Notes: generated by a model not told the origin, from the letters alone. DNA of 64,000 nucleotides from Haematomicrobium sanguinis DSM 21259 (GCF_000688395.1 NZ_JIAG01000003.1:186001-250000), one strand, 5' to 3'. Shown: positions 25,322 to 34,832, counted from the first letter of the stretch. A program made the numbers and translations.

Positions 25322-25545
25322 TGCTCCGCCCGCACCATCACGCTTCCGGCACCTAGCACCGTCACGGTTTGCCCCGGGCGGACCTGCTTGCCGCGTTGCG
25401 TCACGACCTCGCCATCAACCTGAACCTGGCCCTCGGCAATGACCGCCTTGGCCTCAACCCCGTCCTCGACCAGGTTCGCGAGCTTGAGCACTTGCCCTAG
25501 CCGGATGGTGTCGTCACGAATTTCAATTTCCTCCATGACACCCAT
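25318..25545 (-). CDS. Small S4-domain RNA-binding protein (YaaA-like)
   Basis: A 75-residue stand-alone S4 domain with the usual LGQVLKLANLVEDGVEAK helix pair and GQVQVDGEVVTQRGKQV beta loop. Such proteins bind structured RNA, often in connection with ribosome assembly or rescue. A second in-frame ATG at 25536 (MEEIEIRDD) is a possible start. It lies 26 nt upstream of the next gene's end on the same strand, not in an evident operon with efeB, since efeB is transcribed towards it. Confidence 0.85.
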   Translation of the reverse strand: MGVMEEIEIRDDTIRLGQVLKLANLVEDGVEAKAVIAEGQVQVDGEVVTQRGKQVRPGQTVTVLGAGSVMVRAEH

Positions 25546-25571
25546 CTTTGCGTACTGGGAGCCAAAACGCT

Positions 25572-26840
25572 TCAGGCAAAAAACGCTTTACCGAAATAGT
25601 CTCCGGGCTCTTTCAATCCCGGCGGCACGGCAAAGACCCCTGAGCCGATGTGCCGAATATATTCACTCAGCCGGTCATGCCGGCCCAACTTGTTTTGCAA
25701 GCTCACAAACTGCGAAACCGCTCGCTGATAGCTGATGAACATGAGCCCGGCGCTCAACCGGCCCACCGCGTCCATGCCGTCGGTGTAGTTGTACCCGCGC
25801 CGCAGGATCTTGACCCCATTGTTTTCCTCTGCCGAGGCCAAACGCATGTGCGCCCTGGGATCGATGACCGGTTTGCCATCGGCCATTGCCTGAAAATCCG
25901 GGGTGTCCTTCTCCGCCGTTCCGGTCAGCGGCGCACCCTCGAGCTTGGTCCGGCCAAAAATACGCTGCTGGTCGCCGATCGGGTCCTGATCCCAGGTCTC
26001 GATCAGCATTTGAATCTTGCGTGCCACCAGGAAGGACCCGCCGCGCAGCCATTCGGGTGCTTCTGCCCCGCACCACACATGCTTTTCAAAGTCGGCCGCA
26101 TCGGTGATGTTCCGCGTACCGTCCTTGAACCCCATCAAGTTTCTCGGGGTCGACTGCCCGGCGCCGGCCGACGCCCGGCCAAACCCGAGCGCGGTCCAGG
26201 ACAGTGTGAAGACACCCTGCCCGAGCCGCGCGAGGTTCCGCACCGCGTGATACGCCACTTGCGGGTCATCCGCGCACGACTGCACGCACACCTCGCCGCC
26301 GGTGAGTCCGGGCTGTAGCGCGTCGCCCGGGAACGCGGGCAACTCAAACTCGGCCGGTTTGAATTTCTGCAACCCGAGCGCATCAAAAAACCGCGGACCA
26401 AACCCGAGCGTCAACGTCAGATTCGCGGCCGGCAAATCGGTTGCCTCACCCGTGTCCGGCGGGATCGCATCGGTGCGCTCCGGTTCGATCCGACCAATGG
26501 CCGCGCCCTGGCTCATCCGCTGCATCGCCGCCGACCAGCGCGCCAGCACTCGCTGCACCGCAGCCGGATCCGCGGAACTCAATCCAAAAGAGGCAAACAC
26601 CAGGTTGCGTTGCGGGGGCGTGGCAATACCCGCTTGGTGCTCACCATAAAAGGGTACGACGGCGTTGCCTCCGCCCGCAGGCGCCTGGCCTTCCTGAGCG
26701 CGCGAGGTCGAAGCAAAAACCGTGGCGGCACCGGCGAGGGCACCGGCGGCCGCACTGCCCAATCCGGTGCCGATGAGTGCGCGGCGGGAAAACCGCCCCG
26801 CGGGTTCGCTACCACGGTTTGCCTCGGTGTTCTCACTCAT
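25572..26840 (-). CDS. efeB: Deferrochelatase/peroxidase EfeB (DyP-type, Tat-exported)
   Basis: Exported heme-containing DyP-type peroxidase of the EfeUOB system, proposed to oxidise Fe(II) or release iron from heme. 422 residues. A Tat signal carries RFSRRALIGTG (about residues 17-27), followed by an Ala-rich core ending near Arg49. The DyP fingerprint GFKDGTRN (GxxDG) and the proximal-His segment DPRAHMRLA are both present. Its start overlaps the efeO stop by 4 nt, so it is the last gene of efeU-efeO-efeB. Confidence 0.95.
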   Translation of the reverse strand: MSENTEANRGSEPAGRFSRRALIGTGLGSAAAGALAGAATVFASTSRAQEGQAPAGGGNAVVPFYGEHQAGIATPPQRNLVFASFGLSSADPAAVQRVLARWSAAMQRMSQGAAIGRIEPERTDAIPPDTGEATDLPAANLTLTLGFGPRFFDALGLQKFKPAEFELPAFPGDALQPGLTGGEVCVQSCADDPQVAYHAVRNLARLGQGVFTLSWTALGFGRASAGAGQSTPRNLMGFKDGTRNITDAADFEKHVWCGAEAPEWLRGGSFLVARKIQMLIETWDQDPIGDQQRIFGRTKLEGAPLTGTAEKDTPDFQAMADGKPVIDPRAHMRLASAEENNGVKILRRGYNYTDGMDAVGRLSAGLMFISYQRAVSQFVSLQNKLGRHDRLSEYIRHIGSGVFAVPPGLKEPGDYFGKAFFA

Positions 26841-28054
26841 CGGGCGGTCGCAACCTTTTCGGCAATACGGGCCATGGGCGCTTGCAAGCTCTGGATGGTC
26901 GCGGTCAGTTCGGCGCCGTCGCTCGCCCGCAACTGTGGGGTGTACCGCTGGTAGCCGCCGAGTTCCGACGAATCCTTGTAACCATCCAGCGTGGTCTTGA
27001 CCTTTTCAAACTCGGCGTCAATGGTCTTGGTCAGGGGTTCATCAATCTTCGTGAGCGCCGGGCGCAAGTAGACGAAAGCTTGCTCCGCCCCCTCCACGTT
27101 TGCCGCGAAATCCACCAGGTCAATTTGGCTGAAGATCTCCTCTTCTCCGGTGATCTTGGAATTCTGAATCTCTTCCAATAAACCCGAAGCACCGCTCGCC
27201 AAGTCCTCCGGCTGGTAGCTCAGATTCTTGGTCTCGTTCAGAAGTTTTTCGACATCCGTGACCAACTGGGCGGCGTTCTTCTTTGTCGCATCGGTGATCT
27301 TCTTGGTGGTAAAGATGTCCTTTTCAATCGTGTGGAAGCCGGTCCAGGTTTCCCCTTCGGCAAGGTCGGCTTCGCGCAGGTCGATTGCGGGGTCGAGGTC
27401 TGGGAAGCTCTCGGCCACCGGTTCAATGCGCTCATAGAACGGGCGCGCGGCGGCATACGCTTGCTCGGCGGCAGCGACATCGCCGGAGTCGACGGCCGCT
27501 TGTAGCTCTTTGACCGCCGCCACAGCAGATTCGGTCTGGGCGCTCACGTATTCCGCGTAGCCTTTCGCCCCCTCGTCCAGGAGCCCCGCGATGGAACTAT
27601 CGGCGGCGACCTTGCGCTCACCGGTCACGGTGAAATCGACGCTCTCCGGGCTCGCCCCGGGGCAGTAGATCTGGTACGTGCCCGGGTCCAAGGTGACGGT
27701 GAACGTGCCGCCGGTCAGCCCGGGTGCGATGTTCTCCCGCTCGCCGAGGATGCGCTTTTCGCTCAACAGTTCCACTTCGCTCAGGGCCGTGGAGTCCTTG
27801 TTCTCGGTGCTGAAGGTGACCGGTCCGGATTCGGCGCTCGCAAAGTCGGGGACGCACTGGTCGCTGCCGTCCTTGAGTTGCATCGTGACCTTGACTTGGG
27901 AGGCGCCCTCCGTCACCGGCGCCTTATCCCCGGACGCGTTAGCCCCGCCACCGGTGGTTTCGGCGTTTGCTCCGGCGGAACAGCCCGCCAAGAGCAGGGC
28001 GGCCAGAGGAACTGTGGCGAGGGCGAGGGAACGGGGGCGAACAGACATGGACAT
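26837..28054 (-). CDS. efeO: Iron-uptake lipoprotein EfeO (cupredoxin-like + M75 domains)
   Basis: A 405-residue exported lipoprotein. The lipobox LLLAGC ends at about Cys25. A cupredoxin-like EfeO-Cup domain (about 50-145) is followed by the imelysin/M75 domain (about 155-400) carrying the family metal motif HxxE in GFHTIEK. It should capture ferric/ferrous iron outside the membrane for EfeU. A second Met at codon 3 could be the true start. It lies 71 nt downstream of efeU and overlaps efeB. Confidence 0.94.
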   Translation of the reverse strand: MSMSVRPRSLALATVPLAALLLAGCSAGANAETTGGGANASGDKAPVTEGASQVKVTMQLKDGSDQCVPDFASAESGPVTFSTENKDSTALSEVELLSEKRILGERENIAPGLTGGTFTVTLDPGTYQIYCPGASPESVDFTVTGERKVAADSSIAGLLDEGAKGYAEYVSAQTESAVAAVKELQAAVDSGDVAAAEQAYAAARPFYERIEPVAESFPDLDPAIDLREADLAEGETWTGFHTIEKDIFTTKKITDATKKNAAQLVTDVEKLLNETKNLSYQPEDLASGASGLLEEIQNSKITGEEEIFSQIDLVDFAANVEGAEQAFVYLRPALTKIDEPLTKTIDAEFEKVKTTLDGYKDSSELGGYQRYTPQLRASDGAELTATIQSLQAPMARIAEKVATAR

Positions 28055-28125
28055 GGGTCAGCTTTCATTCAAAGGGGGAGTGGGTGTGATGGGGGTGTGG
28101 TGCCTTGTACCGGGCAGGGCGAGCT

Positions 28126-29730
28126 TTATTGTCGGGACACGTCGGAGCGTCGCGCCCGCCGTGCGGCAAGCAATGCGGCCAGTGCGCTGAGCGCCAGGCC
28201 GCCAGGCACCACGAACAGCCACAACGGTGATTCGGTCTTGATATCTCGGGTGGTGTTGACCCACTCGAGCGCTTCGGCGGTGGCCGCATCGGTGCTGTGC
28301 CAATCCTTACTGGGCACTGAGTCGCTCGCGCTGTCCGCCCCGGCAAGTTGCCCCATGACGCTCACCGTTTTCGGAGCCGCGAGGCCGCCGCCAGACAGTG
28401 CCAGCGTGGTGGGGTGGGTGGACTGCGCTCGAATGAGCTGTCCCTCGACAACCCACGCTTGCGTCACCTCTTGGCAGCTCAGGGTTGCTTTGAAGGGGCC
28501 CGGTGTGCGCGCACTATTCAAACCCAGCGGCAACCGTCCGCCATTGGCATCCGCGATCTGATCGAGGCTCACCCTCGCTGTGCTGGTCTCGTTCACACCG
28601 GCACACTCCGAAGGTGGGGCCGAGCCCTCGGAGGGTGCGGGCGCGTACAGCGTCCCGTCGAGTCCCTCCACCTGGGCGCTGCCCTGGGAGATGAGCGGCA
28701 GAGCATTCACGGTCTGTACCGGTGAATGGGAGGCCGGCATGGCTTGGCGGGCATCGCCGTCGAACATCAGGGAGGAATCGCGGAAGGAAACCTGTCCGGC
28801 ATTATCTGTTGCCAGCGGAATGGGGGAGCGGAGGGTCACGGTGAGAGTCGCGGCACCGGCAATCAGGAGGGCAAGCGCCCCAAGCGTTGCGGCCGCGATG
28901 CGCAAGGAGCGAACGCGGGTGGCAGCGGGTTGCCCCACGCGGCGCGGCCAGGTGCACGCAAGGAGCACCGGCACTACGTAGAGGAGCCAGACGGTGATGT
29001 CGAGTACCCGGACATCGGCAGGAATCCCGAGGATGCCGGAGAACAGCGCGCCGTGGATGCTGCCGTAGGGCATGAGCCAGCTCAGGTCAGCGATTTGGGT
29101 TTGCCCGAATTGGAACCACCCGGCAGCGACCGCGCCGCGGAAGGCGTTCACGAGAATCCCGCCGGCGACCAGCACCAGGAAGATCGCGCTGATGGAAAAG
29201 AAGCGGCCGAGGTTGATCTTGATGGCGCCGCGGAAAAACAACACGCCGAGAATCACGGCCGCAGCGATGCCGATGACGGCGCCCAAGGTTGCCAAGAGCG
29301 GACTGGTCGCGGACTGATAGGCCGCCAGCAGGAAGAAGGAGGTTTCCACTCCTTCTTTGAGCACCGCGAGAAACGCCATGGCGGCCAGTGCGATCGCCGA
29401 GCCCTGCCCAAGCGCCTGCGTGGCGGCGGTTTCGAGTTCGCCCTTGAGGTTTTTCGCATGGGTGCGCATCCACAAAATCATGGTGGTGACCATGATCACA
29501 GTGAGCGCGCCAATGATCGCTTCAAGGGCCTCTTGCTGCTGCTGCGGGAGTGACTGAGCGGTGAGCTGAAGGACCACCGCAACGCCGATCGACACCGCTA
29601 TCGCAAGCGCAACACCGGCGGCCATCGGCTTGAGGCTTGAGCCGCGGCGGCGCAAAAAGAGCGCGATGATGCCGACAATGAGCACGGCTTCCAGGCCCTC
29701 GCGGAGCCCAATCACCACAGTTGCAAACAC
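28126..29730 (-). CDS. efeU: Iron permease EfeU (FTR1 family) with C-terminal extension
   Basis: High-affinity iron permease, 534 residues. The N-terminal 280 residues form the seven-helix FTR1 core with both REGLE-type iron motifs (REGLE at 10-14, KEGVE at 125-129). The C-terminal 250 residues are an extracytoplasmic-looking region with two Cys (SECAGV, LSCQEV) and a last membrane helix before an RRARR tail. E. coli EfeU has only the core. Similar long forms are known in actinobacteria, but the function of the extension is unclear. First gene of efeUOB, with an IdeR/DtxR box 20 nt upstream. Confidence 0.94.
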   Translation of the reverse strand: MFATVVIGLREGLEAVLIVGIIALFLRRRGSSLKPMAAGVALAIAVSIGVAVVLQLTAQSLPQQQQEALEAIIGALTVIMVTTMILWMRTHAKNLKGELETAATQALGQGSAIALAAMAFLAVLKEGVETSFFLLAAYQSATSPLLATLGAVIGIAAAVILGVLFFRGAIKINLGRFFSISAIFLVLVAGGILVNAFRGAVAAGWFQFGQTQIADLSWLMPYGSIHGALFSGILGIPADVRVLDITVWLLYVVPVLLACTWPRRVGQPAATRVRSLRIAAATLGALALLIAGAATLTVTLRSPIPLATDNAGQVSFRDSSLMFDGDARQAMPASHSPVQTVNALPLISQGSAQVEGLDGTLYAPAPSEGSAPPSECAGVNETSTARVSLDQIADANGGRLPLGLNSARTPGPFKATLSCQEVTQAWVVEGQLIRAQSTHPTTLALSGGGLAAPKTVSVMGQLAGADSASDSVPSKDWHSTDAATAEALEWVNTTRDIKTESPLWLFVVPGGLALSALAALLAARRARRSDVSRQ

Positions 29731-29749
29731 AGCGACCTCGGAAAAATGA

Positions 29750-29768
29750 TTAGGTATGCCTTACCAAA
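29750..29768. promoter_or_regulatory. IdeR/DtxR iron box upstream of efeU
   Basis: TTAGGTATGCCTTACCAAA matches the 19-bp DtxR/IdeR consensus (TTAGGTTAGGCTAACCTAA) at most arm positions, with TTAGGTA/TTACCAA as the half-sites. It is 20 nt from the efeU ATG, where an iron-loaded repressor would block transcription. It may also affect the divergent DMT gene. Confidence 0.72.
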
Positions 29769-29867
29769 CTTAAGGCTCGCTTAGAGTATCACCGGATGTG
29801 CGCACCAAAGCAACATGACGTCAAGGGAAAAGGAAGGAACGGGCTCAACGGGCGTACACTGCTCAAC

Positions 29868-30866
29868 GTGTCAGCTTCATCCGCCCCTCATGCCTCTCGT
29901 CCCGATATGCCCTTCATCGTCGGCATCCCGCTTGCCGTCCTCGGCGGCCTCGCCATGCCGTTGCAGAGCCGTATCAACGGCGCGCTCGGCACCAAGTTGG
30001 CTGACGGTCTGGGCGCCGCGCTCGTCAGTTTCGGCGTCGGGCTCGTGTTGATGATTCTGCTGAGCGTCCTCTCGGCGCGCGGACGCGCCGGATTCAAGCG
30101 CATCGCCCCGGCGGTTCGTAACGGCGAGTTGCCCTGGTACTACCTCTTGGCCGGCGGCATTGGCGCGTACTTTGTGCTCAGCCAAGGCCTTGTCGCCGGG
30201 ATTCTCGGGATCGCGCTCTTCACGGTGGCGGCGGTCACCGGCCAGTCCGTCGGGGCGCTCTTTGTGGACCGGGTCGGGCTCTCGCCGGCGGGTAAACGCG
30301 CCATCACCCCGATGCGTGTCATCGGCGTTGTGCTGACCATCGCCGCCGTGCTCTGGGCCGTCTCGCCACGCCTTCAGGCCGGGCATGACATCTCATCCTG
30401 GCTCATCCCCGTCCTCATGCCCTTGACCGCCGGCATGCTCATGGGAATTCAGCAGGCGTTCAACGGCACGGCCACGATTCATTACGGCACCCCCATCACC
30501 ACGACCCTCATGAACTTCATTTCCGGTACCGCGATCCTCGCGATCTTTTGGGGCATCAAGGTCGCAGTCAGCGGGCTCGGCAATCCGCTGCCCACCGAAT
30601 TTTGGTATTACTTGGGCGGCCCGCTCGGCTGCCTCTTCATCGGTCTCGCCGCGATCCTGGTGAAGCACCTTGGCGTACTGCTGACCGGGCTCGGCATGAT
30701 TGCCGGCCAACTCATCGGCTCGCTCGGGCTCGACCTCTTCTTCCCCACCCCCGGCACCATCGTCGCCCCGGCCACCATTTTCGGCACCCTGCTCACCTTG
30801 GTAGCGATCGTGCTCGCCTCGCTCCCGTGGCCCGGAGCGATCAATCCCTTCCGCAGGCGCGGCTAA
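29868..30866 (+). CDS. DMT-family transporter (YdcZ/DUF606 type)
   Basis: An integral membrane protein of about 332 residues with ten or so hydrophobic helices, arranged as two related DMT_YdcZ (DUF606) repeats (each with an AMPLQSRINGALG- or MLMGIQQAFNG-like helix). Substrates of this family are mostly unknown. The start is uncertain: ATG 29796, GTG 29868 and ATG 29907 are in frame; AAGGAAGGAA at 29830-29839 is not well spaced for any. I chose GTG 29868. It diverges from efeU across the IdeR box and ends at a strong terminator. Confidence 0.8.
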   Translation: MSASSAPHASRPDMPFIVGIPLAVLGGLAMPLQSRINGALGTKLADGLGAALVSFGVGLVLMILLSVLSARGRAGFKRIAPAVRNGELPWYYLLAGGIGAYFVLSQGLVAGILGIALFTVAAVTGQSVGALFVDRVGLSPAGKRAITPMRVIGVVLTIAAVLWAVSPRLQAGHDISSWLIPVLMPLTAGMLMGIQQAFNGTATIHYGTPITTTLMNFISGTAILAIFWGIKVAVSGLGNPLPTEFWYYLGGPLGCLFIGLAAILVKHLGVLLTGLGMIAGQLIGSLGLDLFFPTPGTIVAPATIFGTLLTLVAIVLASLPWPGAINPFRRRG

Positions 30867-30892
30867 GTACCCCGCTTACCGGTAACCTAGGA

Positions 30893-30924
30893 GTACGACG
30901 GCGATGATCGCCGTCGTGCTTTTT
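30893..30924 (+). terminator. Rho-independent terminator
   Basis: An 11-bp-armed hairpin (ACGACGGCGAT 30895-30905, ATCGCCGTCGT 30907-30917), extendable by G-C and T-G pairs, is followed by a T run (30920-30924). It lies 27 nt after the DMT transporter and separates it from glyQS. Confidence 0.85.
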
Positions 30925-30975
30925 GCTCACCTTTGCCCCACACCCAGTGGCGCGAAAACCGAAAGGACGCCGTTC

Positions 30976-32355
30976 ATGGCCGCAAAATCAAAACTGGACG
31001 CCATCACATCTCTTGCCAAGCGCCGCGGATTTGTTTTTCAGGCCGGTGAAATTTACGGCGGATCGCGCTCGGCCTGGGACTACGGCCCCTTGGGTGTGGA
31101 ACTCAAGGAAAACATTAAGCAGCAGTGGTGGCAGACCTTTGTGCGCGGCCGCGAGGACATGGTCGGGCTGGATTCCTCGGTCATTCTGCCGCGCGACGTG
31201 TGGGTGGCGTCCGGGCACGTTGAGACGTTCACCGATCCGCTCGTCGAGTGCACAAACTGCCACAAGCGGCAGCGCGAGGACCACCTGTTAGAAGCGTTTG
31301 AGGCCAAGAAGGGCCGTCCGGCCACCGGCATGGAAGAGATCACCTGCCCCAATTGCGGTGTGACCGGCAAGTGGACCGCGCCGCAACAATTTTCCGGCCT
31401 GCTCAAGACCTTCCTCGGGCCGGTGGATAACGAGGAGGGGCTCAGCTACCTGCGCCCGGAAACCGCGCAGGGCATTTTTGTGAATTTCTTGAACGTGGTG
31501 ACGACCTCGCGGAAGAAGCCGCCCTTTGGCATCGGCCAAATCGGTAAGGCGTTCCGCAACGAGATCACCCCCGGTAACTTCATTTTCCGCACCCGCGAGT
31601 TTGAGCAAATGGAAATCGAGTACTTTACCGCGCCCGAAGACGCGGACCGGTTCTTTAAGGATTGGGTGGAGGATTCGTGGAACTGGTTCACCGATCTGGG
31701 TATTAATCCGGAGAACATGCGCCGGTTTGACGTCCCCGAAGAGGAGCGGGCGCACTACTCGGCCGGCACCATCGATATTGAGTACCGCTTCGGGTTCCAG
31801 GGCAACGAGTGGGGCGAGCTCATGGGTATCGCCAACCGCACCGACTTTGACCTCTCGAGCCACTCGAAAGGTTCGGGAACCGCGCTGCAGTATTTCGACC
31901 AGCAGGCCAATAACCGGTACACCCCGTATGTCATTGAGCCCTCCTTCGGGTTGACCCGCTCCATGATGGCGTTCCTGGTGGACGCCTATGAGGAGCAGGA
32001 AGTCCCCAACGCCAAGGGCGGCACCGATACGCGCACCGTGTTGCACTTGGATCCGCGCTTGGCGCCGGTCAAGGTTGCCGTGCTGCCGCTCTCGCGCAAT
32101 GAGGCCTTGAGCCCGAAAGCCCGCGAACTGGCGGCCGATCTGGCCCGGAACTGGAACGTCGAGTTTGACGATGCCGGAGCCATTGGTCGGCGTTACCGCC
32201 GCCAGGATGAAATCGGCACCCCCTTCTGTGTGACGGTGGACTTTGACACACTGGAGGACAATGCGGTCACGGTCCGCGAGCGCGATTCCATGGCGCAGGA
32301 GCGCGTGGCATTGGATCAAGTGAAGGGCTATTTGGCCGCGAAACTCACCCGCTAG
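30976..32355 (+). CDS. glyQS: Glycyl-tRNA synthetase (homodimeric, class II)
   Basis: Charges tRNA-Gly with glycine. 459 residues, the usual actinobacterial length. Class II motifs are visible: [12 protein letters not shown] region, motif 2 [19 protein letters not shown], and motif 3 [13 protein letters not shown]. The Cys pairs CTNC and CPNC form the insertion-domain zinc site. A C-terminal anticodon-binding domain starts near [13 protein letters not shown]. The ATG at 30976 has AAAGGA 8 nt upstream; in-frame codons further upstream fall within the preceding terminator. Confidence 0.97.
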   Translation: MAAKSKLDAITSLAKRRGFVFQAGEIYGGSRSAWDYGPLGVELKENIKQQWWQTFVRGREDMVGLDSSVILPRDVWVASGHVETFTDPLVECTNCHKRQREDHLLEAFEAKKGRPATGMEEITCPNCGVTGKWTAPQQFSGLLKTFLGPVDNEEGLSYLRPETAQGIFVNFLNVVTTSRKKPPFGIGQIGKAFRNEITPGNFIFRTREFEQMEIEYFTAPEDADRFFKDWVEDSWNWFTDLGINPENMRRFDVPEEERAHYSAGTIDIEYRFGFQGNEWGELMGIANRTDFDLSSHSKGSGTALQYFDQQANNRYTPYVIEPSFGLTRSMMAFLVDAYEEQEVPNAKGGTDTRTVLHLDPRLAPVKVAVLPLSRNEALSPKARELAADLARNWNVEFDDAGAIGRRYRRQDEIGTPFCVTVDFDTLEDNAVTVRERDSMAQERVALDQVKGYLAAKLTR

Positions 32356-32364
32356 GAGGGGCTC

Positions 32365-33360
32365 ATGGCCGTGGAATACCGCGAGTTTGTGACCGGCGAC
32401 GCCGAAGAACTCATGCAAGTGTGGGGTGCGCCGGACTCGGTGTTTTCCGCGCGCTTCCGCTCTGAACTGGTGCCTTCTGGGGATTCGCCGTGGATCCGCT
32501 CGCTCGTGGCCACCGATGACGGTGTGCCGATTGCCGCCGGGGTCATCTACACCAACGCGATTCACCCGGGGCGCTACCCGGCCTACGTGGAGGTATGGAG
32601 CGAGCGTCGGCGCGAGAGCATCGGGTCCGCGCTGTTGGCGGAGCTTCAGGCGCTTGCTGCCGGTGGGCCCTCGGGCGCTTTGGGGTTGACGGCGAAGCTT
32701 GCCGAGGGGAGCGCCGCGGTGCCCTTTGCCGCCGCCCGCGGTTTTGACGTGGTGCAAAAGTCCTGGGTGTACGTGCTGGCGCCCAGCTCCATGCCGCAGC
32801 CGCAAATCACCGAGGGTGACGGGCCGCAGTTGGAAGAGGCGCTGCTGGGGTCGGTGGAACTGACTGCGCTGGTACAAAAGTTTTACAACGCGGTGCACGC
32901 CTCCTGGTCGCCGAGCGATATCAGTGTGGGCCAAGCGCAGGGCCTGTTCTTGGGCGAGGCGTCCGGGGCGAAGGGCGGGATTGTGTACCGCGACGCCCCG
33001 GCGAGCGAGGGCGGAAAGATTCAGGCCTTTGCGATCAGTTACGAGCGGGCGCCGAAGTCGCTGGATTTATTGGCCGATGCCGATGCGGTTGACGCTCTTG
33101 AGGGCGGGGCGGATGCGGTTCAGCCGGCCGACCTGTTTGTCGGCTACGATCCGGATCTCTCCGACGCCGACGCCGAGACCGCGCTCAGCGCACTTCTGGC
33201 ACTGGTGTCCTATAAGGACCCGGTACAGATCGAGGTCGATGAGGCCATGACGCCGTTCATGAGCATTGTGGATCGGCTGAATGCGGTGGGAGCGTTGACT
33301 CCGGCGGACGCGACGTGCCTGATTGTGGCGTCTTCCGGGTCTGCTGGCGGCCCGAGTTAG
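32365..33360 (+). CDS. GNAT-like acetyltransferase-domain protein
   Basis: A 331-residue cytoplasmic protein. The N-terminal half has a GNAT-like order of strands: REFVTGDAEELMQVW, then VATDDGVPIAAGVIYTN, then AYVEVWSERRRESIGSALL resembling the acetyl-CoA-binding V/A-loop, followed by the helix. The C-terminal half looks like a degenerate second GNAT module. It lies 9 nt after glyQS and is probably co-transcribed. Substrate unknown; confidence in the fold is moderate. Confidence 0.62.
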   Translation: MAVEYREFVTGDAEELMQVWGAPDSVFSARFRSELVPSGDSPWIRSLVATDDGVPIAAGVIYTNAIHPGRYPAYVEVWSERRRESIGSALLAELQALAAGGPSGALGLTAKLAEGSAAVPFAAARGFDVVQKSWVYVLAPSSMPQPQITEGDGPQLEEALLGSVELTALVQKFYNAVHASWSPSDISVGQAQGLFLGEASGAKGGIVYRDAPASEGGKIQAFAISYERAPKSLDLLADADAVDALEGGADAVQPADLFVGYDPDLSDADAETALSALLALVSYKDPVQIEVDEAMTPFMSIVDRLNAVGALTPADATCLIVASSGSAGGPS

Positions 33361-33381
33361 ACCCATAACGGTTATGGGTCT
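33359..33381 (+). terminator. Hairpin terminator after the glyQS-GNAT unit
   Basis: AGACCCATAAC (33359-33369) and GTTATGGGTCT (33371-33381) are perfect inverted 11-mers around a single G, beginning at the stop codon. No U tract follows. Confidence 0.6.
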
Positions 33382-33456
33382 CCTGGCCGGTGACTTGAGA
33401 CCCGCTTCGGGCGGCACTAATTGAGAATGAGTGTCAATAGCATTTAGGCTGGGGTC

Positions 33457-34755
33457 ATGGGATCCCACCACGGCTCTGAGGCGCCGCTCACCGAGGAACA
33501 GCGGCGCAATCGGTCCAGAGCCCAACGGCTTCTGCTTGCGGTTCTGATCCCGATAGCCCTCGCCACCGCAGTCGGTGCCTGGTTGCTGTGGCCCTCGGCC
33601 GATCGCCCCGATTTCCAAATCAAGGACCCGTATGCCACCACGACGGGCATCAGCGTCGATGAGGGAGAAGTGGTACGCACCGATCGCGGGGTGTGCCCGT
33701 CCTCTCAGGTTTCCGGAACGGACCCGCAGAGCGTGGACCCGGCGACCCAGCCGCAGTGTTTGATTGCCTACACGCGTCCGGCGGCCGGGGGATTCGATGT
33801 TGCGGTGGAAGTCAGCCGGGAAGTCGAAAAGGCGGATGCGCCCGATGTGGGGGACCGGATCAAGTACCTCAATTACGCCGAGGTCGCCGGGCCCGGAGCG
33901 TCCGGGTACATGTTCGTGGATTACGTGCGGGATGTGCCCATCATCTTGCTGGCGATCGTGTACGCGTTTGTGGTGGTCGCTGTGGCCAGGTGGCGCGGCT
34001 TGCGGGCCATGATTGGACTTTTCGGTGCATATCTTGTGCTGGCGTATTTCATCATTCCGGCCATTATGGAAGGCAAAGATCCGATTCTGGTGGGTCTCGT
34101 GGGGTCGATGCTGATCATGATCGGGGCCCTGTACTTTGCGCACGGGTTTTCCGCGCGCACGTCCACGGCGTTACTTGGGACTCTTTTCGGATTGCTCACG
34201 ATTACCGCGCTGTCCTCATGGGCGATTTCCGCGATTCACCTAACCGGCCTGGGCGATGAGAACACCTATAAACTCATCAATTCCACCGACCAGTTCACCA
34301 TCAGAAGCGTGATTCTCTGCGGACTCATCATTGCCGGACTGGGCGTACTCAATGACGTAACCATCACCCAGGCTAGCGCTGTATGGGAACTCCATGAGCT
34401 TGCCCCGCACGAGTCCGCGCGTCGGCTCTTCGCCGGTGCCATGCGCATCGGCCGGGATCACATTGCCTCCACGGTGTACACGATTGCTTTCGCCTATGCC
34501 GGAGCCGCGCTACCCTTGCTCATCATCGTCTCCATGTATGACCCGGGGTTCACCTCCAGCCTTACCGGGGGAGTGCTCGCCGAGGAAGTGGTGCGCACCC
34601 TGGTGGGCTCCATTGGCCTGGTGCTGGCGATTCCGGTGACGACGTTCATCGCGGTGCTGGTCGTCAAGGCGGTCTCGCCCCGCGCCAGCGCGCCCAGTGA
34701 CCTTGCACCCAGTGACCTCGCCGCGCCCACCCGTTCCGGGCGTCACCGCCGCTAA
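33457..34755 (+). CDS. YibE/F-like multitransmembrane protein
   Basis: A 432-residue membrane protein of the YibE/F family. One N-terminal helix (about residues 25-45) is followed by an extracytoplasmic domain with Cys pair (GVCPSS, PQCLIAYT), then seven hydrophobic helices. Family motifs include GLGVLNDVTITQASAVWEL. The biochemical function of the family is unknown. Only 96 nt separate it from the upstream gene; TTGAGAATGAGTGTCAA at 33421-33437 in this gap is a loose dyad that might be a metal-regulator site. Confidence 0.85.
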   Translation: MGSHHGSEAPLTEEQRRNRSRAQRLLLAVLIPIALATAVGAWLLWPSADRPDFQIKDPYATTTGISVDEGEVVRTDRGVCPSSQVSGTDPQSVDPATQPQCLIAYTRPAAGGFDVAVEVSREVEKADAPDVGDRIKYLNYAEVAGPGASGYMFVDYVRDVPIILLAIVYAFVVVAVARWRGLRAMIGLFGAYLVLAYFIIPAIMEGKDPILVGLVGSMLIMIGALYFAHGFSARTSTALLGTLFGLLTITALSSWAISAIHLTGLGDENTYKLINSTDQFTIRSVILCGLIIAGLGVLNDVTITQASAVWELHELAPHESARRLFAGAMRIGRDHIASTVYTIAFAYAGAALPLLIIVSMYDPGFTSSLTGGVLAEEVVRTLVGSIGLVLAIPVTTFIAVLVVKAVSPRASAPSDLAPSDLAAPTRSGRHRR

Positions 34756-34768
34756 CCCCTCCACCGTG

Positions 34769-34832
34769 TCGCATCCCCGCACCGCACTCCGAGAGCCGCA
34801 CACAACGCAATTTTTGCGGTAAGGGGATGCGA
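34769..34832. terminator. Interrupted inverted repeat between YibE/F gene and dusB
   Basis: TCGCATCCCC (34769-34778) pairs with GGGGATGCGA (34823-34832), and inside them ACCGCA (34781-34786) pairs with TGCGGT. This gives a 16-bp stem with a 2x2 internal loop. A smaller hairpin around CGCAATTTTTGCG lies in the apex. It could terminate the YibE/F transcript or form part of the dusB leader. Confidence 0.5.

Noticed and set aside
30904-30975. Extended start for glycyl-tRNA synthetase at 30904
   Set aside because: Those codons lie in a terminator hairpin; AAAGGA and the family start fit ATG 30976.
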